Positions 18,815 through 29,132 are shown, counted from the stretch's first letter. The stretch: DNA of 63,042 bases from Microaerobacter geothermalis (GCF_021608135.1 NZ_JAKIHL010000015.1:1-63042), one strand, 5' to 3'. Translations and numbers: made by a program. The notes: generated by a model from the sequence alone, not told the origin.

Positions 18815-19687
18815 TTATTTTTGGTTCATCATTTTTATCATCTTAACTAAAAAACCTTTCATTCCCGTTGAAAAATAAGAGGCAGTCTGATTTCCGGCCA
18901 AATAGGCATCCACCATTAATTCTATTCCTTTGGATGCCGATGATTTTGGATATGTCAAATAGAAGGGCTGTTGCTTCCTTACAGATTTTTGAACGTTAAA
19001 ATCATCGGAAATATATCCCAGGGTTTTAATTTCCATTCCAAGAAATTGTTTGGCAACAAGAATAATTTTATCCGCTGTTATTTTTCCTTCTCTTTCTGAA
19101 GAAACCCGGTTTACGATCAGCTTAATTTTGACAAATGGATTTTTTGAATGAACCATTTTTATAATGGCATATGCATCTGTAATTGCTGTTGGTTCGGGTG
19201 TCGTGACCAATAAGACTTCATCTGCTGCCAAAATAAATCTTAATGATTCTTTTGAGAGACCTGCACCTGTGTCCAGAAGAATAGTATCCGCATAACCATT
19301 CAGTTTGGACAGCTGCTCAAAAAAATATGTCAACTTTCGCTCATCCATATGTAACAGTTGTGTAAAACCAGAACCCCCGGCTATAAATTCCAAACCGCAT
19401 GGCCCCTTTTCAATAATATCCCATATGCTCATGTTACTTTCTATCATCTGAAATAAGTTATATTTAGGAGAGACCCCCATCAAAACATCAATATTGGCCA
19501 AACCGATGTCTGCATCAAAAATTACTACTTTTTGTCCTTTTTTCAACAAGGCCAAAGCAAAATTTAAGGTAAAATTAGATTTGCCCACCCCTCCTTTTCC
19601 GCTTGTTACCGTCACTACCCTGGTCAGTTTTACCCGATTGCCACGATCAATGATTTTTTCTCTTAATCTTTCCGCTTGATCATGCAT
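18815..19687 (-). CDS. flhG: Flagellum number regulator FlhG (MinD-like ATPase)
   Basis: MinD/ParA-type ATPase that, with FlhF, controls number and position of flagella (YlxH in B. subtilis). The 290 aa protein has the N-terminal DQAERLR activator region that stimulates FlhF, the deviant Walker A SGKGGVGKSN, Walker A' DADIGLANIDVLMG, and the DTGAGLS switch. The C-terminus has an amphipathic, lysine-rich end (MKGFLVKMIKMM) suited to membrane binding. The start overlaps the flhF end; ATG 19687 is spaced nine bases from GGGAG, while ATG 19693 is an alternative. Confidence 0.94.
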   Translation of the reverse strand: MHDQAERLREKIIDRGNRVKLTRVVTVTSGKGGVGKSNFTLNFALALLKKGQKVVIFDADIGLANIDVLMGVSPKYNLFQMIESNMSIWDIIEKGPCGLEFIAGGSGFTQLLHMDERKLTYFFEQLSKLNGYADTILLDTGAGLSKESLRFILAADEVLLVTTPEPTAITDAYAIIKMVHSKNPFVKIKLIVNRVSSEREGKITADKIILVAKQFLGMEIKTLGYISDDFNVQKSVRKQQPFYLTYPKSSASKGIELMVDAYLAGNQTASYFSTGMKGFLVKMIKMMNQK

Positions 19688-20864
19688 GTCCATCTTCTCC
19701 CAATATTAGATTTGCCACCCTGGTTTCTGAAGCGATTAAAATATCATCGGGAACGTTTTGACCGTTTGTTAGGTAAGACAGAGAAAAATTATGCTGATGG
19801 ACTAAATTGAGGATGGCTCCATAAGTACTTGTTTCGTCTGCTTTTGTAAAAATGACTTTGTCAATGTTGATCTGTTTAAAGTTATTTGCGATAGAAACCA
19901 TATCTTGATATTTTGATGTCAAGCTAAGAACCAGATACGTTTCATTGGGTACTGTAGTAGTTAACAGATGTCCCAGTTCTTTTACATAGGATTTGTTGAG
20001 ATAATTTCTTCCAGCTGTATCCATAAAGACGATATCACAATCTTTTAAACGGTTTAGTGATTGATGTAATTCGCTGGCTGAAAAAACGACTTCTAGGGAA
20101 ACGTTAAGGATATTCGCATATGTCTTCAACTGGTCAACAGCTGCAATTCGATAGGTATCAGAAGTGATCAGGCCAACTTTCTTCCTATCTTTCAGAACGC
20201 TTTCGGCCGCTAATTTTGCAATAGTTGTCGTTTTTCCCACCCCTGTGGGGCCAATAAAATTAACAAATTTGGTATGAGGCCGGATAGGAACCGGAGAACC
20301 TTTCTTCAACAGTTTCTCGATTTCATTCTTTACCAATTGATAAACTTCATCAGAGGAAATGTGATGAACATTCTCCACTTTTTTTAGTAATTGTTCTAAA
20401 ATATATGAGATAATTCCTTCGTTCACTTCCTGATCTTTTAATCTTCGGCTAATATTTCGAATCGGCAAGGGTAGTTTATCATAATTTTTTTCCTGTAGAA
20501 GTAGTTTTAAAAACATTCCCCTCATATCCTTTATCTCTTGGATCAAAGACTCATGATTATTAGAAACGGATGGCTCCTCTTCCGACTGGAGAAAACTAAA
20601 CGGATTTGTACTTTTAGGCTCCGTTTTTTGAGCCGGAACTTCATCATTCAATGTTTTTGAGTGATAAACAGGGGATCTTCGTTTTTCAGTACCGGAAGGA
20701 TCAACGGCTGCAATTACTTCTATTTTTTGTCTGGTAAAAAGGCCTAAAAAACCCCCGGTTTTTATTTTTTTTGTATTTAATATGATGGCTTCCTTCCCTA
20801 ATTCTTCCTTGATTTTTTGCAAGGCATCAGGCATGGAATCTACCACATACCGCTTTATCCTCAT
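19680..20864 (-). CDS. flhF: Flagellar biosynthesis GTPase FlhF (SRP family)
   Basis: SRP-type GTPase that helps place and assemble the flagellar basal body. The 394 aa protein has the basic B domain (MRIKRYVVDSMPDALQKIKEELG), a variable linker, the N domain, and the G domain with [10 protein letters not shown], the SDTYRIAAVDQLKTYA motif, MDTAGR and TKADE. Its ATG overlaps the flhA stop (ATGA) and its end overlaps flhG, so flhA-flhF-flhG are likely translated in a coupled way. Confidence 0.96.
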   Translation of the reverse strand: MRIKRYVVDSMPDALQKIKEELGKEAIILNTKKIKTGGFLGLFTRQKIEVIAAVDPSGTEKRRSPVYHSKTLNDEVPAQKTEPKSTNPFSFLQSEEEPSVSNNHESLIQEIKDMRGMFLKLLLQEKNYDKLPLPIRNISRRLKDQEVNEGIISYILEQLLKKVENVHHISSDEVYQLVKNEIEKLLKKGSPVPIRPHTKFVNFIGPTGVGKTTTIAKLAAESVLKDRKKVGLITSDTYRIAAVDQLKTYANILNVSLEVVFSASELHQSLNRLKDCDIVFMDTAGRNYLNKSYVKELGHLLTTTVPNETYLVLSLTSKYQDMVSIANNFKQINIDKVIFTKADETSTYGAILNLVHQHNFSLSYLTNGQNVPDDILIASETRVANLILGEDGHA

Positions 20865-22903
20865 CCAAGGTTCACCACCCCTACACTTTGAACTTCCACA
20901 TCAGATTCTAACTCATTGTAAGAAAGAACCGGAACATCAGGAATAATTCTTTCTGTTAGCTGCCGCAAATACATTCGAATGGCAGGAGAGCAGAGAAGAA
21001 TAGCCGATTCACCCATTTGAGTCACCCTTTGAATTTGCTGATCAAGGGCTTGAAAAAATTGATGGGAGAATTCTGGATCAACCGCTAAATAGCTACCCTG
21101 CTCCGTTTGCTGAACAGATTCGGATATTTTCTTTTCTACCCCAGGACCTATGGTAATTACTTTTAATACCCCTTTGTCTCCATAATACATTTGGGTAATC
21201 TGTCTTGACAGAGACTGCCTTACATATTCTGTTAGGATATCTGTATCCTTAGTAAAACGGCTGTAATCTGCTAATGTTTCAAAAATTGTTACAAGATTTC
21301 GTATGGATATTTTTTCCTTTAACAGTTTTGCCAATACCTTTTGAATTTCACCGATTGAAAGCAAATTGGGGACAATTTCATCTACTAAGGCCGGCGCATG
21401 TTCTTTTAAACGATCAACCAAAGACTTGGTTTCCTGCCTCCCAAGCAGCTCATGGGCATGTTTCTTAATGATCTCTGTTAAATGAGTGGCTACTACAGAA
21501 GGAGGATCGACCACCGTATATCCCGCCATTTCAGCTCTTTCTTTCATTTCATCATTTACCCAAAGGGCAGGCATTCCAAAAGCAGGCTCCACTGTTGGAA
21601 TGCCAACTACGCTTTCATCATCTATTCCCGGACTCATCGCCAAATAGTGATCAAGTAATAATTCACCATTCGCTACCTTATTTCCTTTAATTTTAATGAT
21701 GTATTCATTCGGTTTTAATTGAATATTATCCCTAATTCTCACAACAGGCACAACCATGCCCAATTCAAGGGCAATTTGTCTTCTTATCATTACAACCCTG
21801 TCCAGCAGGTCCCCGCCCTGATTAGTATCGGCGAGAGGAATCAAACCGTATCCAAACTCAAATTCGATTGGATCAATATGAAGCAGATTGATGACACTCT
21901 CCGGACTTCTTACCTGTTCTACCTCAACATCTTCTGAAGGCTCAATTTGTTGTTCTTGATCCCTTTTCATATTTTGCAGTAGATAATATCCGCCTGCAGC
22001 AAAGAGAATGGCTATGGGAAAGGTTCGAATCATGCCTATTGGTGTAAAGAGACCAAGAAATGCAACGGTACCTGCTACTACAAACAGCATCTTTGGATAA
22101 GCCAAAATTTGTTTGGAAATATCCTGGCCCAGATTTCCGTCAGAAGCAGCTCTTGTCACCAATATACCAGTGGCTGTTGAGATCAGCAATGCAGGTATTT
22201 GGCTTACCAGACCATCCCCTACAGATAACAATGTAAACTTTTTTGCGCTCTCAGAAAAACCATAGTCAAACATGACCATACCAATGATGAAGCCGCCTAA
22301 AACATTGATTAATAAAATGACAATCCCCGCTATGGCATCACCTTTGACGAATTTACTGGCTCCATCCATCGCTCCGTAGAAATCCGCTTCCCGTTCAATT
22401 TGTCGTCTTCTCTCCCTAGCCTCATGCTCATTAATCAATCCTGCGTTCAAGTCAGCATCTATACTCATTTGTTTACCCGGCATCGCATCCAATGTAAACC
22501 GGGCCGCCACCTCAGCAACCCTCTCTGATCCCTTTGTTATCACAATAAATTGAATAATGACCAGTATCAGAAATACGATAAAACCAACGACGGGATTTCC
22601 GCCAACCACAAACTGTCCAAACGAATTAATCACTTCTCCGCCATTTCCTGTAGAAAGGATGGAACGAGTGGTAGAAACATTTAAGGAAAGGCGAAATAAA
22701 GTAGTTAAAAGTAGCAGTGATGGGAATATGGAAAATTGCAGCGGTTCTTTGGTATTCATTGCAACCAGTAAAATCATTAAGGAAAGTGAAATATTCATGA
22801 TTAACAGGAAATCAAGCATTGCAGGAGGAAGGGGAATGACCATCATAATCACAATCATGATCACTGCTATTAAAACTGAGAAATCTCTTAACTGTATTGA
22901 CAT
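20861..22903 (-). CDS. flhA: Flagellar type III export gate protein FlhA
   Basis: Central membrane component of the flagellar export apparatus and docking site for chaperones and export cargo. The 680 aa protein has about eight N-terminal membrane segments, including GNPVVGFIVFLILVIIQF, and the conserved cytoplasmic loop DAMPGKQMSIDADLNAGLI. A large cytosolic domain starts near residue 330. Two ATGs are adjacent; the second (22903) has the better spacing from AAGGAGG. It overlaps flhF by four bases. Confidence 0.97.
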   Translation of the reverse strand: MSIQLRDFSVLIAVIMIVIMMVIPLPPAMLDFLLIMNISLSLMILLVAMNTKEPLQFSIFPSLLLLTTLFRLSLNVSTTRSILSTGNGGEVINSFGQFVVGGNPVVGFIVFLILVIIQFIVITKGSERVAEVAARFTLDAMPGKQMSIDADLNAGLINEHEARERRRQIEREADFYGAMDGASKFVKGDAIAGIVILLINVLGGFIIGMVMFDYGFSESAKKFTLLSVGDGLVSQIPALLISTATGILVTRAASDGNLGQDISKQILAYPKMLFVVAGTVAFLGLFTPIGMIRTFPIAILFAAGGYYLLQNMKRDQEQQIEPSEDVEVEQVRSPESVINLLHIDPIEFEFGYGLIPLADTNQGGDLLDRVVMIRRQIALELGMVVPVVRIRDNIQLKPNEYIIKIKGNKVANGELLLDHYLAMSPGIDDESVVGIPTVEPAFGMPALWVNDEMKERAEMAGYTVVDPPSVVATHLTEIIKKHAHELLGRQETKSLVDRLKEHAPALVDEIVPNLLSIGEIQKVLAKLLKEKISIRNLVTIFETLADYSRFTKDTDILTEYVRQSLSRQITQMYYGDKGVLKVITIGPGVEKKISESVQQTEQGSYLAVDPEFSHQFFQALDQQIQRVTQMGESAILLCSPAIRMYLRQLTERIIPDVPVLSYNELESDVEVQSVGVVNLG

Positions 22904-22914
22904 CATCTTCCTCC

Positions 22915-24006
22915 TTATGCCTTTCCTTTAAGCTTGTATACATAGGCCAATATTTCAGCAACAGCCCTAAAGAGATCCTCAGGAATGTTTTCCCCAATTT
23001 CAACCTGCTGAAACAGAGCTTTGGCCAGGGGCTTATTCTCCATGACTACCACATCATTTTCCTGGGCAATCTCTTTAATTTTTAATGCCACATGATCGGC
23101 ACCTTTTGCTACGACTTTGGGAGAGTCCATGGTTTCTCCATCATATATAAGAGCAACAGCAAAGTGAGTGGGGTTGGTAATCACAACATCCGCTTTTGGA
23201 ACCTCCTGCATCATCCGACGCATAGCCATCTCCCTCTGCCTCTGTTTGATTTTTCCCTTGACCTGAGGATCGCCTTCCATTTTTTTCATTTCATCTTTAA
23301 TATCCTGCTTTGACATTCTTAAGTTTTTTTCATAATCATAGCGCTGGTAAATATAATCGAGTACCGCCAAAACGATGAGAAGCAAGGAAACATATATTCC
23401 AATCTTTACAGTTAGCAGGGCGGTAAAATGAAAGTTATCCCATACATTTTTCTGGGCCAATAGGAGCAATTGATCCTTTTCCGTCACAAAAATCAAATAT
23501 ACCACTAAGGAAACCAAAACAATTTTAAGTATTGCCTTAACCAATTCAACAATAGCCCGCAAAGAGAAGATTTTTTTGGCCCCTTCAATGGGATCCAGTC
23601 GCTTTAAATTCATTTTTAACGGCTCTGCTGTAAACAGAAAACCGATCTGTATATAATTGCCGATGATTCCTCCTGCTAGAGCAATCCCCATAATTGGAAG
23701 CAGTATTTTTCCCATTTCTATAAATAACTGAAGAAAAAGAGCCGATATAGAAGAAGGAGTAAAATCCCAGAAAAAATATTGAGTAAAGCTTTGACGGTAT
23801 AAATTAAGCAAGGAGTTTCCCATAAACTTTCCGATAAATAACAAAGAGAGAAATACAAACAACATTACCATAGCAGAAGGAATCTCTGCACTCTTGGCCA
23901 CCTGCCCCTTTTTACGGGATTCTTGTTTCCTTCGGGGAGTTGCTTTCTCTGTTTTCTCTTGAGCAAAAAATTGAAGGTTAACCGTCAGATAATTCTTTGT
24001 TTTCAT
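22915..24006 (-). CDS. flhB: Flagellar export switch protein FlhB
   Basis: Switches export specificity from rod/hook to filament substrates. The 363 aa protein has the N-terminal EKTEKATPRRKQESRKKGQVAKS motif, four membrane segments, and the autocleavage site NPTH at residues 278-281 in its cytoplasmic domain. FliK, the ruler that triggers the switch, is encoded in the same operon. TAGGAGC at the end of fliR serves as its ribosome-binding site. Confidence 0.97.
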   Translation of the reverse strand: MKTKNYLTVNLQFFAQEKTEKATPRRKQESRKKGQVAKSAEIPSAMVMLFVFLSLLFIGKFMGNSLLNLYRQSFTQYFFWDFTPSSISALFLQLFIEMGKILLPIMGIALAGGIIGNYIQIGFLFTAEPLKMNLKRLDPIEGAKKIFSLRAIVELVKAILKIVLVSLVVYLIFVTEKDQLLLLAQKNVWDNFHFTALLTVKIGIYVSLLLIVLAVLDYIYQRYDYEKNLRMSKQDIKDEMKKMEGDPQVKGKIKQRQREMAMRRMMQEVPKADVVITNPTHFAVALIYDGETMDSPKVVAKGADHVALKIKEIAQENDVVVMENKPLAKALFQQVEIGENIPEDLFRAVAEILAYVYKLKGKA

Positions 24007-24008
24007 CG

Positions 24009-24785
24009 TTAAGCTCCTAGCAATTTCATAAGTTCATTCATTGCCAAAAACATCTGGGAGAATAAACCTTTTAGCAGATAAAAAAATACCGGCATCAATA
24101 GAATAAGGATAATAAAGCTGAAATAAATCTTAATCGGAAGGCCTACAACGAATACATTTAATTGCGGTACAGTTTTTGCTATGATTCCCAAAGCGGCATC
24201 CACCAAAAAAAGAGAAGCAACCAAAGGAAATGCCAACTGAAAAGCGATAAGAAACATCTTGGCAAACATCATAAGGACAAATAAAGTGATTTTCCCGTTT
24301 CCAATTGGAACCCATCCCTGATCGACAGGGATAAACTGAAAGCTAGCCAAAGCACCTTTAATGATCATTAAGTGTCCATCTAGGGACAATAAAAATAAAA
24401 TGGCCAAAATATATTTAAAATTACCGATAAGGGGACTCTGAGCTCCAGTCTGTGGATCAACGACATTGGCTATGGCCAAACCCATCTGCATATCAATAAA
24501 GGAACCCGCCACCTGTAAGGCATAAAGGAATAGTGAAGCGACAAAGCCTATGGATAGGCCCACAATGATTTCTTTTAATATGAGAAGAACATAATAAATG
24601 TCGATGGTTACTAACCCTTGGTTTTTCATAGAAGTAAAAACAATGAGAGATAGAAAAAAAGAGAGCCCGACTTTAAAAGTATTGGGAACCCCTCGACTGG
24701 AAAATATAGGAGCAGAAACAAAAAAAGATGTTAATCGAACAAGCACCAACAAAAAAACGGGAAAGAACGCCAATATCGATTCCAT
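24009..24785 (-). CDS. fliR: Flagellar export protein FliR
   Basis: Membrane component of the type III export gate, together with FliP and FliQ. The 258 aa protein is almost wholly hydrophobic with about six membrane segments and typical segments such as QMGLAIANVVDPQTGAQSPLIGNF. The ATG has AGGGTAAG upstream, and the gene follows fliQ by four bases. Confidence 0.96.
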   Translation of the reverse strand: MESILAFFPVFLLVLVRLTSFFVSAPIFSSRGVPNTFKVGLSFFLSLIVFTSMKNQGLVTIDIYYVLLILKEIIVGLSIGFVASLFLYALQVAGSFIDMQMGLAIANVVDPQTGAQSPLIGNFKYILAILFLLSLDGHLMIIKGALASFQFIPVDQGWVPIGNGKITLFVLMMFAKMFLIAFQLAFPLVASLFLVDAALGIIAKTVPQLNVFVVGLPIKIYFSFIILILLMPVFFYLLKGLFSQMFLAMNELMKLLGA

Positions 24786-24789
24786 TTTC

Positions 24790-25059
24790 TTACCCTATAA
24801 ATTGATTCATATTATTGAATAATCCATACGTAAAGTCGAGGAGTTTATTTAGAATCCATGGACCAAAAACAACCAAAGAAATAAGTACGGCTATAATTTT
24901 AGGAATAAAAGCAAGGGTTTGTTCCTGAATTTGTGTAGTGGCTTGAAAAATACTAACCAATAATCCGATGAGTAGACCAAAACCTAACATAGGCGCACTG
25001 ACAATAAGGATTGTATAAACAGCATTTTCAGCCAGCTTTACTACGAAGTCCTGACTCAT
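24790..25059 (-). CDS. fliQ: Flagellar export protein FliQ
   Basis: Small export-gate subunit (89 aa) with two membrane helices and the conserved LLVSIFQATTQIQEQTLAFIPKI segment. The ribosome-binding site GGGGGAAGG precedes the ATG. It lies between fliP and fliR, the universal order. Confidence 0.96.
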   Translation of the reverse strand: MSQDFVVKLAENAVYTILIVSAPMLGFGLLIGLLVSIFQATTQIQEQTLAFIPKIIAVLISLVVFGPWILNKLLDFTYGLFNNMNQFIG

Positions 25060-25072
25060 CAGCCTTCCCCCT

Positions 25073-25837
25073 CTAATAGCTTAATAATAGAGATTTTACG
25101 ACTAAATACCATCCATCAACAAGCACAAACAACAGAATCTTAAATGGCAATGATATCATTACCGGCGGAAGCATTAGCATCCCCATGGCCATCAATGTAC
25201 TTGAAACCACCATATCAATGACCAGAAAAGGAATAAAAATCATAAATCCGATTTGAAATGCTGTCTTTAGTTCACTAATTGCATAAGCAGGAACTAAAGC
25301 TGTCAAAGGAATTTCTTCAATACTATCCGGTTTTGGCAGCTTTTGATATTCCAAAAATAAGGCTAAATCCTTTTCACGGGTGTATTTTGCCATAAATTCT
25401 TTAAAGGGCATAGTGGCAGCAACAAAAGCCTCTTGTTGCGTCAATTCTCCATTGATGTAAGGCTGCAGAGCCTCTTCATTCACCTGGGCAAAAGTCGGAG
25501 CCATAATAAAAAAGGTCAAAAATAGAGCCAGTCCAATCAACACTTGATTTGGCGGCATTTGCTGGGTAGCCAATGCTGTTCTGACAAAAGACAAGACCAC
25601 GATAATTCTAGTAAAACTGGTCATTAGTACTAATATCGCAGGTGCAATAGAAAGAACCGTTAACAATAGTAGAAGTCGAACCGTGAGAGAAACATCCGCC
25701 GGATCGTCAGTCGTTCCAACATTAATATCAATACCCGGTATAAGCAAATTATCATGAGACTGGGCAGACACTTCAGGCTGAAAAAGAAGGAAAAGCACGA
25801 AGACCATCCAAAGAAAAGGAATACGCCGCTGGATCAT
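25073..25837 (-). CDS. fliP: Flagellar export protein FliP
   Basis: Core export-gate protein. The 254 aa protein has a cleavable signal peptide (residues 1 to about 25, ending VSAQS), four membrane segments, and the family motifs [15 protein letters not shown]-like [20 protein letters not shown] and [20 protein letters not shown]. The ATG overlaps the fliO stop (ATGA). Confidence 0.97.
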   Translation of the reverse strand: MIQRRIPFLWMVFVLFLLFQPEVSAQSHDNLLIPGIDINVGTTDDPADVSLTVRLLLLLTVLSIAPAILVLMTSFTRIIVVLSFVRTALATQQMPPNQVLIGLALFLTFFIMAPTFAQVNEEALQPYINGELTQQEAFVAATMPFKEFMAKYTREKDLALFLEYQKLPKPDSIEEIPLTALVPAYAISELKTAFQIGFMIFIPFLVIDMVVSSTLMAMGMLMLPPVMISLPFKILLFVLVDGWYLVVKSLLLSY

Positions 25838-26538
25838 GATGACTCATCCTCTCTCTGGTGGTTCTGATCTTTTAAAATTAATTCCTCAATCGTTGGACGC
25901 TTTTTTCTTACCTCTTCTAATCTATCGTTTAATTGTTTTTGAAAATTAGAACTCTTAATAGGTTTCCCTTTGCCTCTATTATTATTTTTCAATGGAAGAA
26001 ACGACATTTTCTCAATTAAAAATGACGGCAGCATATTTTTAGAAGCCCCTGTTTGATTTTTCAGCAGAGTAAACATCTCTGTCTTTTCTTCCTCATCCTC
26101 AATGACTTTAATTAAGGTAATGCTGTCTGCAACGCCGAGCAAATACAATTTGTTCCCCATTTGCACCAGCTGCAATGACTTATTTGAGCCTAAGGGGAGA
26201 CCTCCCAATATACGAATCCACTGTTTCTCTCCCAGTTGTTGTTGACGAAACTGCAGAAATTTTTTTAGCAGAAAAATCATCACCACGATCAGAAGTAACG
26301 ACAAGGTAACTCTCACCATAAAGGAAACGATAGAGAAAGAGTTCTCTTCATCTGCGGCAGTGGTTTCCTGATCCGTTGGCAAACGATCGAATGGTACATT
26401 TTGGGTGCCTGAATCGTTTATCCCATCATAAACACTTTTAATTCCTTCCGCTTCAATATGTACTTGAAATAGAAAAAAGGATAAAACCAGAAACAATGAA
26501 AAAAAACAAAATTTCATCCAATTCATAGGAGCAGACAT
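25834..26538 (-). CDS. fliO: FliO/FliZ flagellar export scaffold protein
   Basis: Membrane scaffold that helps assemble the FliP ring (called FliZ in B. subtilis). The 234 aa protein has an N-terminal signal-like hydrophobic segment, an acidic extracellular stretch, a second membrane segment ([17 protein letters not shown]), and the FliO domain with [28 protein letters not shown] basic, charged tail follows. ATG 26538 is chosen because AAGGGA lies seven bases upstream; an upstream TTG would overlap cheY. Confidence 0.9.
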   Translation of the reverse strand: MSAPMNWMKFCFFSLFLVLSFFLFQVHIEAEGIKSVYDGINDSGTQNVPFDRLPTDQETTAADEENSFSIVSFMVRVTLSLLLIVVMIFLLKKFLQFRQQQLGEKQWIRILGGLPLGSNKSLQLVQMGNKLYLLGVADSITLIKVIEDEEEKTEMFTLLKNQTGASKNMLPSFLIEKMSFLPLKNNNRGKGKPIKSSNFQKQLNDRLEEVRKKRPTIEELILKDQNHQREDESS

Positions 26539-26551
26539 AAGAAAGTCCCTT

Positions 26552-26914
26552 CTATCCAATGGTTTTCTTTATCGCTTCAATCACTCGATCTGCCTGGAAG
26601 GGCTTTACAATAAAATCTTTTGCTCCAGCCTGAATTGCATCAATTACCATTGCTTGCTGCCCCATTGCTGAACACATAATAACCGTGGCAGAAGGATCAA
26701 TTTTCTTAATTTCCTTTAATGCCGTAATCCCATCCATTTCAGGCATAGTTATATCCATGGTAACCAGATCCGGTTTTAACTCCTTATACTTCTCCACTGC
26801 TTGAGCCCCATCACTGGCTTCCCCGACAATAATGTACCCATTTTTTGTTAATATTTCTTTTACCATCATTCTCATAAATGCTGCATCATCTACAATTAAA
26901 ATTTTCTTTGACAT
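26552..26914 (-). CDS. cheY: Chemotaxis response regulator CheY
   Basis: Single receiver domain (120 aa) that binds the flagellar switch when phosphorylated. From the chosen start, Asp9 and Asp10 bind Mg, Asp54 is the phospho-acceptor (TMDITMPEMDG), and Lys104 lies in FIVKPF. ATG 26914 is spaced seven bases from AGGAGG, while an ATG two codons earlier is too close. It is embedded between fliY and fliO as in B. subtilis. Confidence 0.97.
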   Translation of the reverse strand: MSKKILIVDDAAFMRMMVKEILTKNGYIIVGEASDGAQAVEKYKELKPDLVTMDITMPEMDGITALKEIKKIDPSATVIMCSAMGQQAMVIDAIQAGAKDFIVKPFQADRVIEAIKKTIG

Positions 26915-26938
26915 CTCCATTCCTCCTCAAGCTTATTG

Positions 26939-28144
26939 CTATTGCAATTTTTGCACGCGGTCCCATTGACTGATGATATCCGTTACACGAACCCCGAAAT
27001 TTTCATCAATGACAACCACTTCACCTTTAGCAATTAATTTATTATTCACTAAAATATCTACCGGCTCACCTGCCAGTTTATCCAATTCCACAATGGAGCC
27101 AGGTGCTAACTCTAGAATTTCTTTTATCTGTTTCTTTGTTCGACCTAATTCTACAGTAACTTGCAAAGGAATATCCAGTAGTAAATTTAAATTTTTATCA
27201 TCAAATTGGGAATGGGAATCCATTTTTAGTGGAGAAAATTGTACAGGCTGTACATTCGTCTCCCTCAAGGGAACTTGACTTTCACCCCATCCGCCTAGAT
27301 GCTGAGGTTGATGAACAGGCGCTTCAGGCTGCTTTGGTTGAGTCTGTGAGTAAGCAGACTGTGTTTTTTGACGCTGGTTTGGCACATGAGGTTGCGGTTG
27401 TGAATATAGCTGTGATTGTTGTGATTGAGATGTCGCCTCATATTCTGTTTGAACTTCCTGTTGTTGGGACGGTATTTCCTCCCCAAGCAGCTTAACTACC
27501 ATTTCCTTGGCAAAAGAAACAGGTAAAAGTTGCATAATCTTTGAATCTATCAAATCACCAACTCTTAGGTTGAAGGCAATTTTTATTAGAACATCCTCGC
27601 TAAATTGACTTCCTTTGTTGTTTACGAAATCAATTATATCTATACCAGGGGGAGATATGTTGATAAATCTATTAAAAATGGTAGACATTGAAGTTGCGGC
27701 AGAACCCATCATCTGATTCATGGCCTCCTGAACTGCACTTAGGGCCATTTCGTTTAACTCAATGTTGGGGCTTTGACCGTCTCCTCCTAGCATTAAATCT
27801 GCGATAATTTGGGCATCTTCCATTTTAATGACTAGCAGATTAATTCCATTAAATCCATCCGTATACTCCACATGAATGGCTACATGGGGTTGAGGGAATT
27901 CTTCTTCTAACTTATCCCTTAAAATAGCAGAAACTTCCGGAGTGGTAATGTCAACCTTTTGCCCTAAAAGGGTGGAAAGGGCAGTAGCTGCACTACCAAA
28001 GGAGATATTTCCTATTTCACCCAAAGCATCTTGTTCCAGAGGAGATAAATATGAATTTATATTAACTAGATTTCCTTCATCATCAATTTGATTTTGACGA
28101 AGGAGGGCATCAATTTCTTCCTGAGACAACATATCATCGCTCAT
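26939..28144 (-). CDS. fliY: Flagellar switch protein and CheY-P phosphatase FliY
   Basis: Switch-complex protein combining CheC-like phosphatase and FliN functions. The 401 aa protein has an N-terminal FliM-like CheY-binding peptide (LSQEEIDALL), two CheC-type motifs (LGEIGNISFGSAATAL and VQEAMNQMMGSAATSM), a glutamine/serine-rich linker (about residues 230-300), and a C-terminal FliN/SpoA domain (IPLQVTVELGRTKKQIKEIL...GEVVVIDENFGVRVTDI). In the second motif Gln or Met replaces parts of the usual EIGN, so that site may be weaker. ATG 28144 overlaps fliM by 11 bases and has AAGGAG nine bases upstream. Confidence 0.95.
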   Translation of the reverse strand: MSDDMLSQEEIDALLRQNQIDDEGNLVNINSYLSPLEQDALGEIGNISFGSAATALSTLLGQKVDITTPEVSAILRDKLEEEFPQPHVAIHVEYTDGFNGINLLVIKMEDAQIIADLMLGGDGQSPNIELNEMALSAVQEAMNQMMGSAATSMSTIFNRFINISPPGIDIIDFVNNKGSQFSEDVLIKIAFNLRVGDLIDSKIMQLLPVSFAKEMVVKLLGEEIPSQQQEVQTEYEATSQSQQSQLYSQPQPHVPNQRQKTQSAYSQTQPKQPEAPVHQPQHLGGWGESQVPLRETNVQPVQFSPLKMDSHSQFDDKNLNLLLDIPLQVTVELGRTKKQIKEILELAPGSIVELDKLAGEPVDILVNNKLIAKGEVVVIDENFGVRVTDIISQWDRVQKLQ

Positions 28145-29132
28145 CCTCATCAACTCCTTCCTTAATCACTTCTTCGATCTGTACCGCTAATCTTCCTTTG
28201 CTTGTTCCCGGTTTGGCAAAAAATTTAGGCCGGGTTCCAACTTTGACCAGCAATGCTTCATCAACTTCCCTCTCCAGTTGAATGACATCTCCTACATCCA
28301 GACTTAAAAATTCTCGAATGGATATTGTAGAATTTCCTAACTCTACCACGAGAGGCACCTCAGCCCTCGTCAACCTGTTTTGTAAAACTTCCACTTCCTT
28401 TGGTTCTCTACTTTTTTTCTGGGACATCAGCCAATGATGACCGGTAAGCTTCGGCATAATCGGTTCCAGCACCACATGGGGAAGACATAGATTAATCATT
28501 CCAGTGGTATCACCGATTTTGGTGCTAAAAGAAATCACGGCAACCGTTTCATTTGGAGAAACAATTTGCATAAATTGAGGATTCATTTCCAATGTATCAA
28601 GAACTGCTTCCATTTCTATAACAGATTTCCAGGCTTCACCAAAACTTTCCAAAGCTTTGCTAAAAATTTTCTCCATCACAACAGTTTCAATTTCAGTAAG
28701 AGAGGTTACTTTATTGGGAATGACTCCAGGACCTCCCAACATTCGATCCAGCATGGTGTAGGCGATGTTGGGGTTAATCTCCATGACCAGTCGCCCTTCC
28801 AATGGCGGAGCTTCAAAAATATTTAAAATTGTTATTTTAGGGATGGAACGGATAAATTCATCATAAGGCAATTGATCCACCGATACGACGTTTATTTGGA
28901 CAAACGTTCTTAATTGTGCTGAAAAATAAGTAGTTAAAAGTCTGGCAAAATTTTCGTGTATCCGTGTCAGACTTCGTATCTGATCCTTCGAAAAACGGAG
29001 AGCCCTCTTAAAGTCATATACCTTAATCCGCTTTCCGGTTTCTTCTTTCTTTAATTCTTCAGCATCCATTTCTCCAGAAGAAAGGGCTTCTAGAATAGCA
29101 TCTATTTCATTTTGGGACAAAACCTCCGTCAT
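28134..29132 (-). CDS. fliM: Flagellar motor switch protein FliM
   Basis: C-ring protein that receives CheY-P and sets rotation direction. The 332 aa protein has the N-terminal CheY-binding motif LSQNEIDAILEAL and the middle domain with LRTFVQINVVSVDQLPYDEFIRSI and GGPG. The C-terminal SpoA domain includes VPLVVELGNSTISIREFLSLDVGDVIQL. GGAGGTGAG precedes the ATG. Its end overlaps fliY, its partner in the C-ring. Confidence 0.97.
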   Translation of the reverse strand: MTEVLSQNEIDAILEALSSGEMDAEELKKEETGKRIKVYDFKRALRFSKDQIRSLTRIHENFARLLTTYFSAQLRTFVQINVVSVDQLPYDEFIRSIPKITILNIFEAPPLEGRLVMEINPNIAYTMLDRMLGGPGVIPNKVTSLTEIETVVMEKIFSKALESFGEAWKSVIEMEAVLDTLEMNPQFMQIVSPNETVAVISFSTKIGDTTGMINLCLPHVVLEPIMPKLTGHHWLMSQKKSREPKEVEVLQNRLTRAEVPLVVELGNSTISIREFLSLDVGDVIQLEREVDEALLVKVGTRPKFFAKPGTSKGRLAVQIEEVIKEGVDEDER

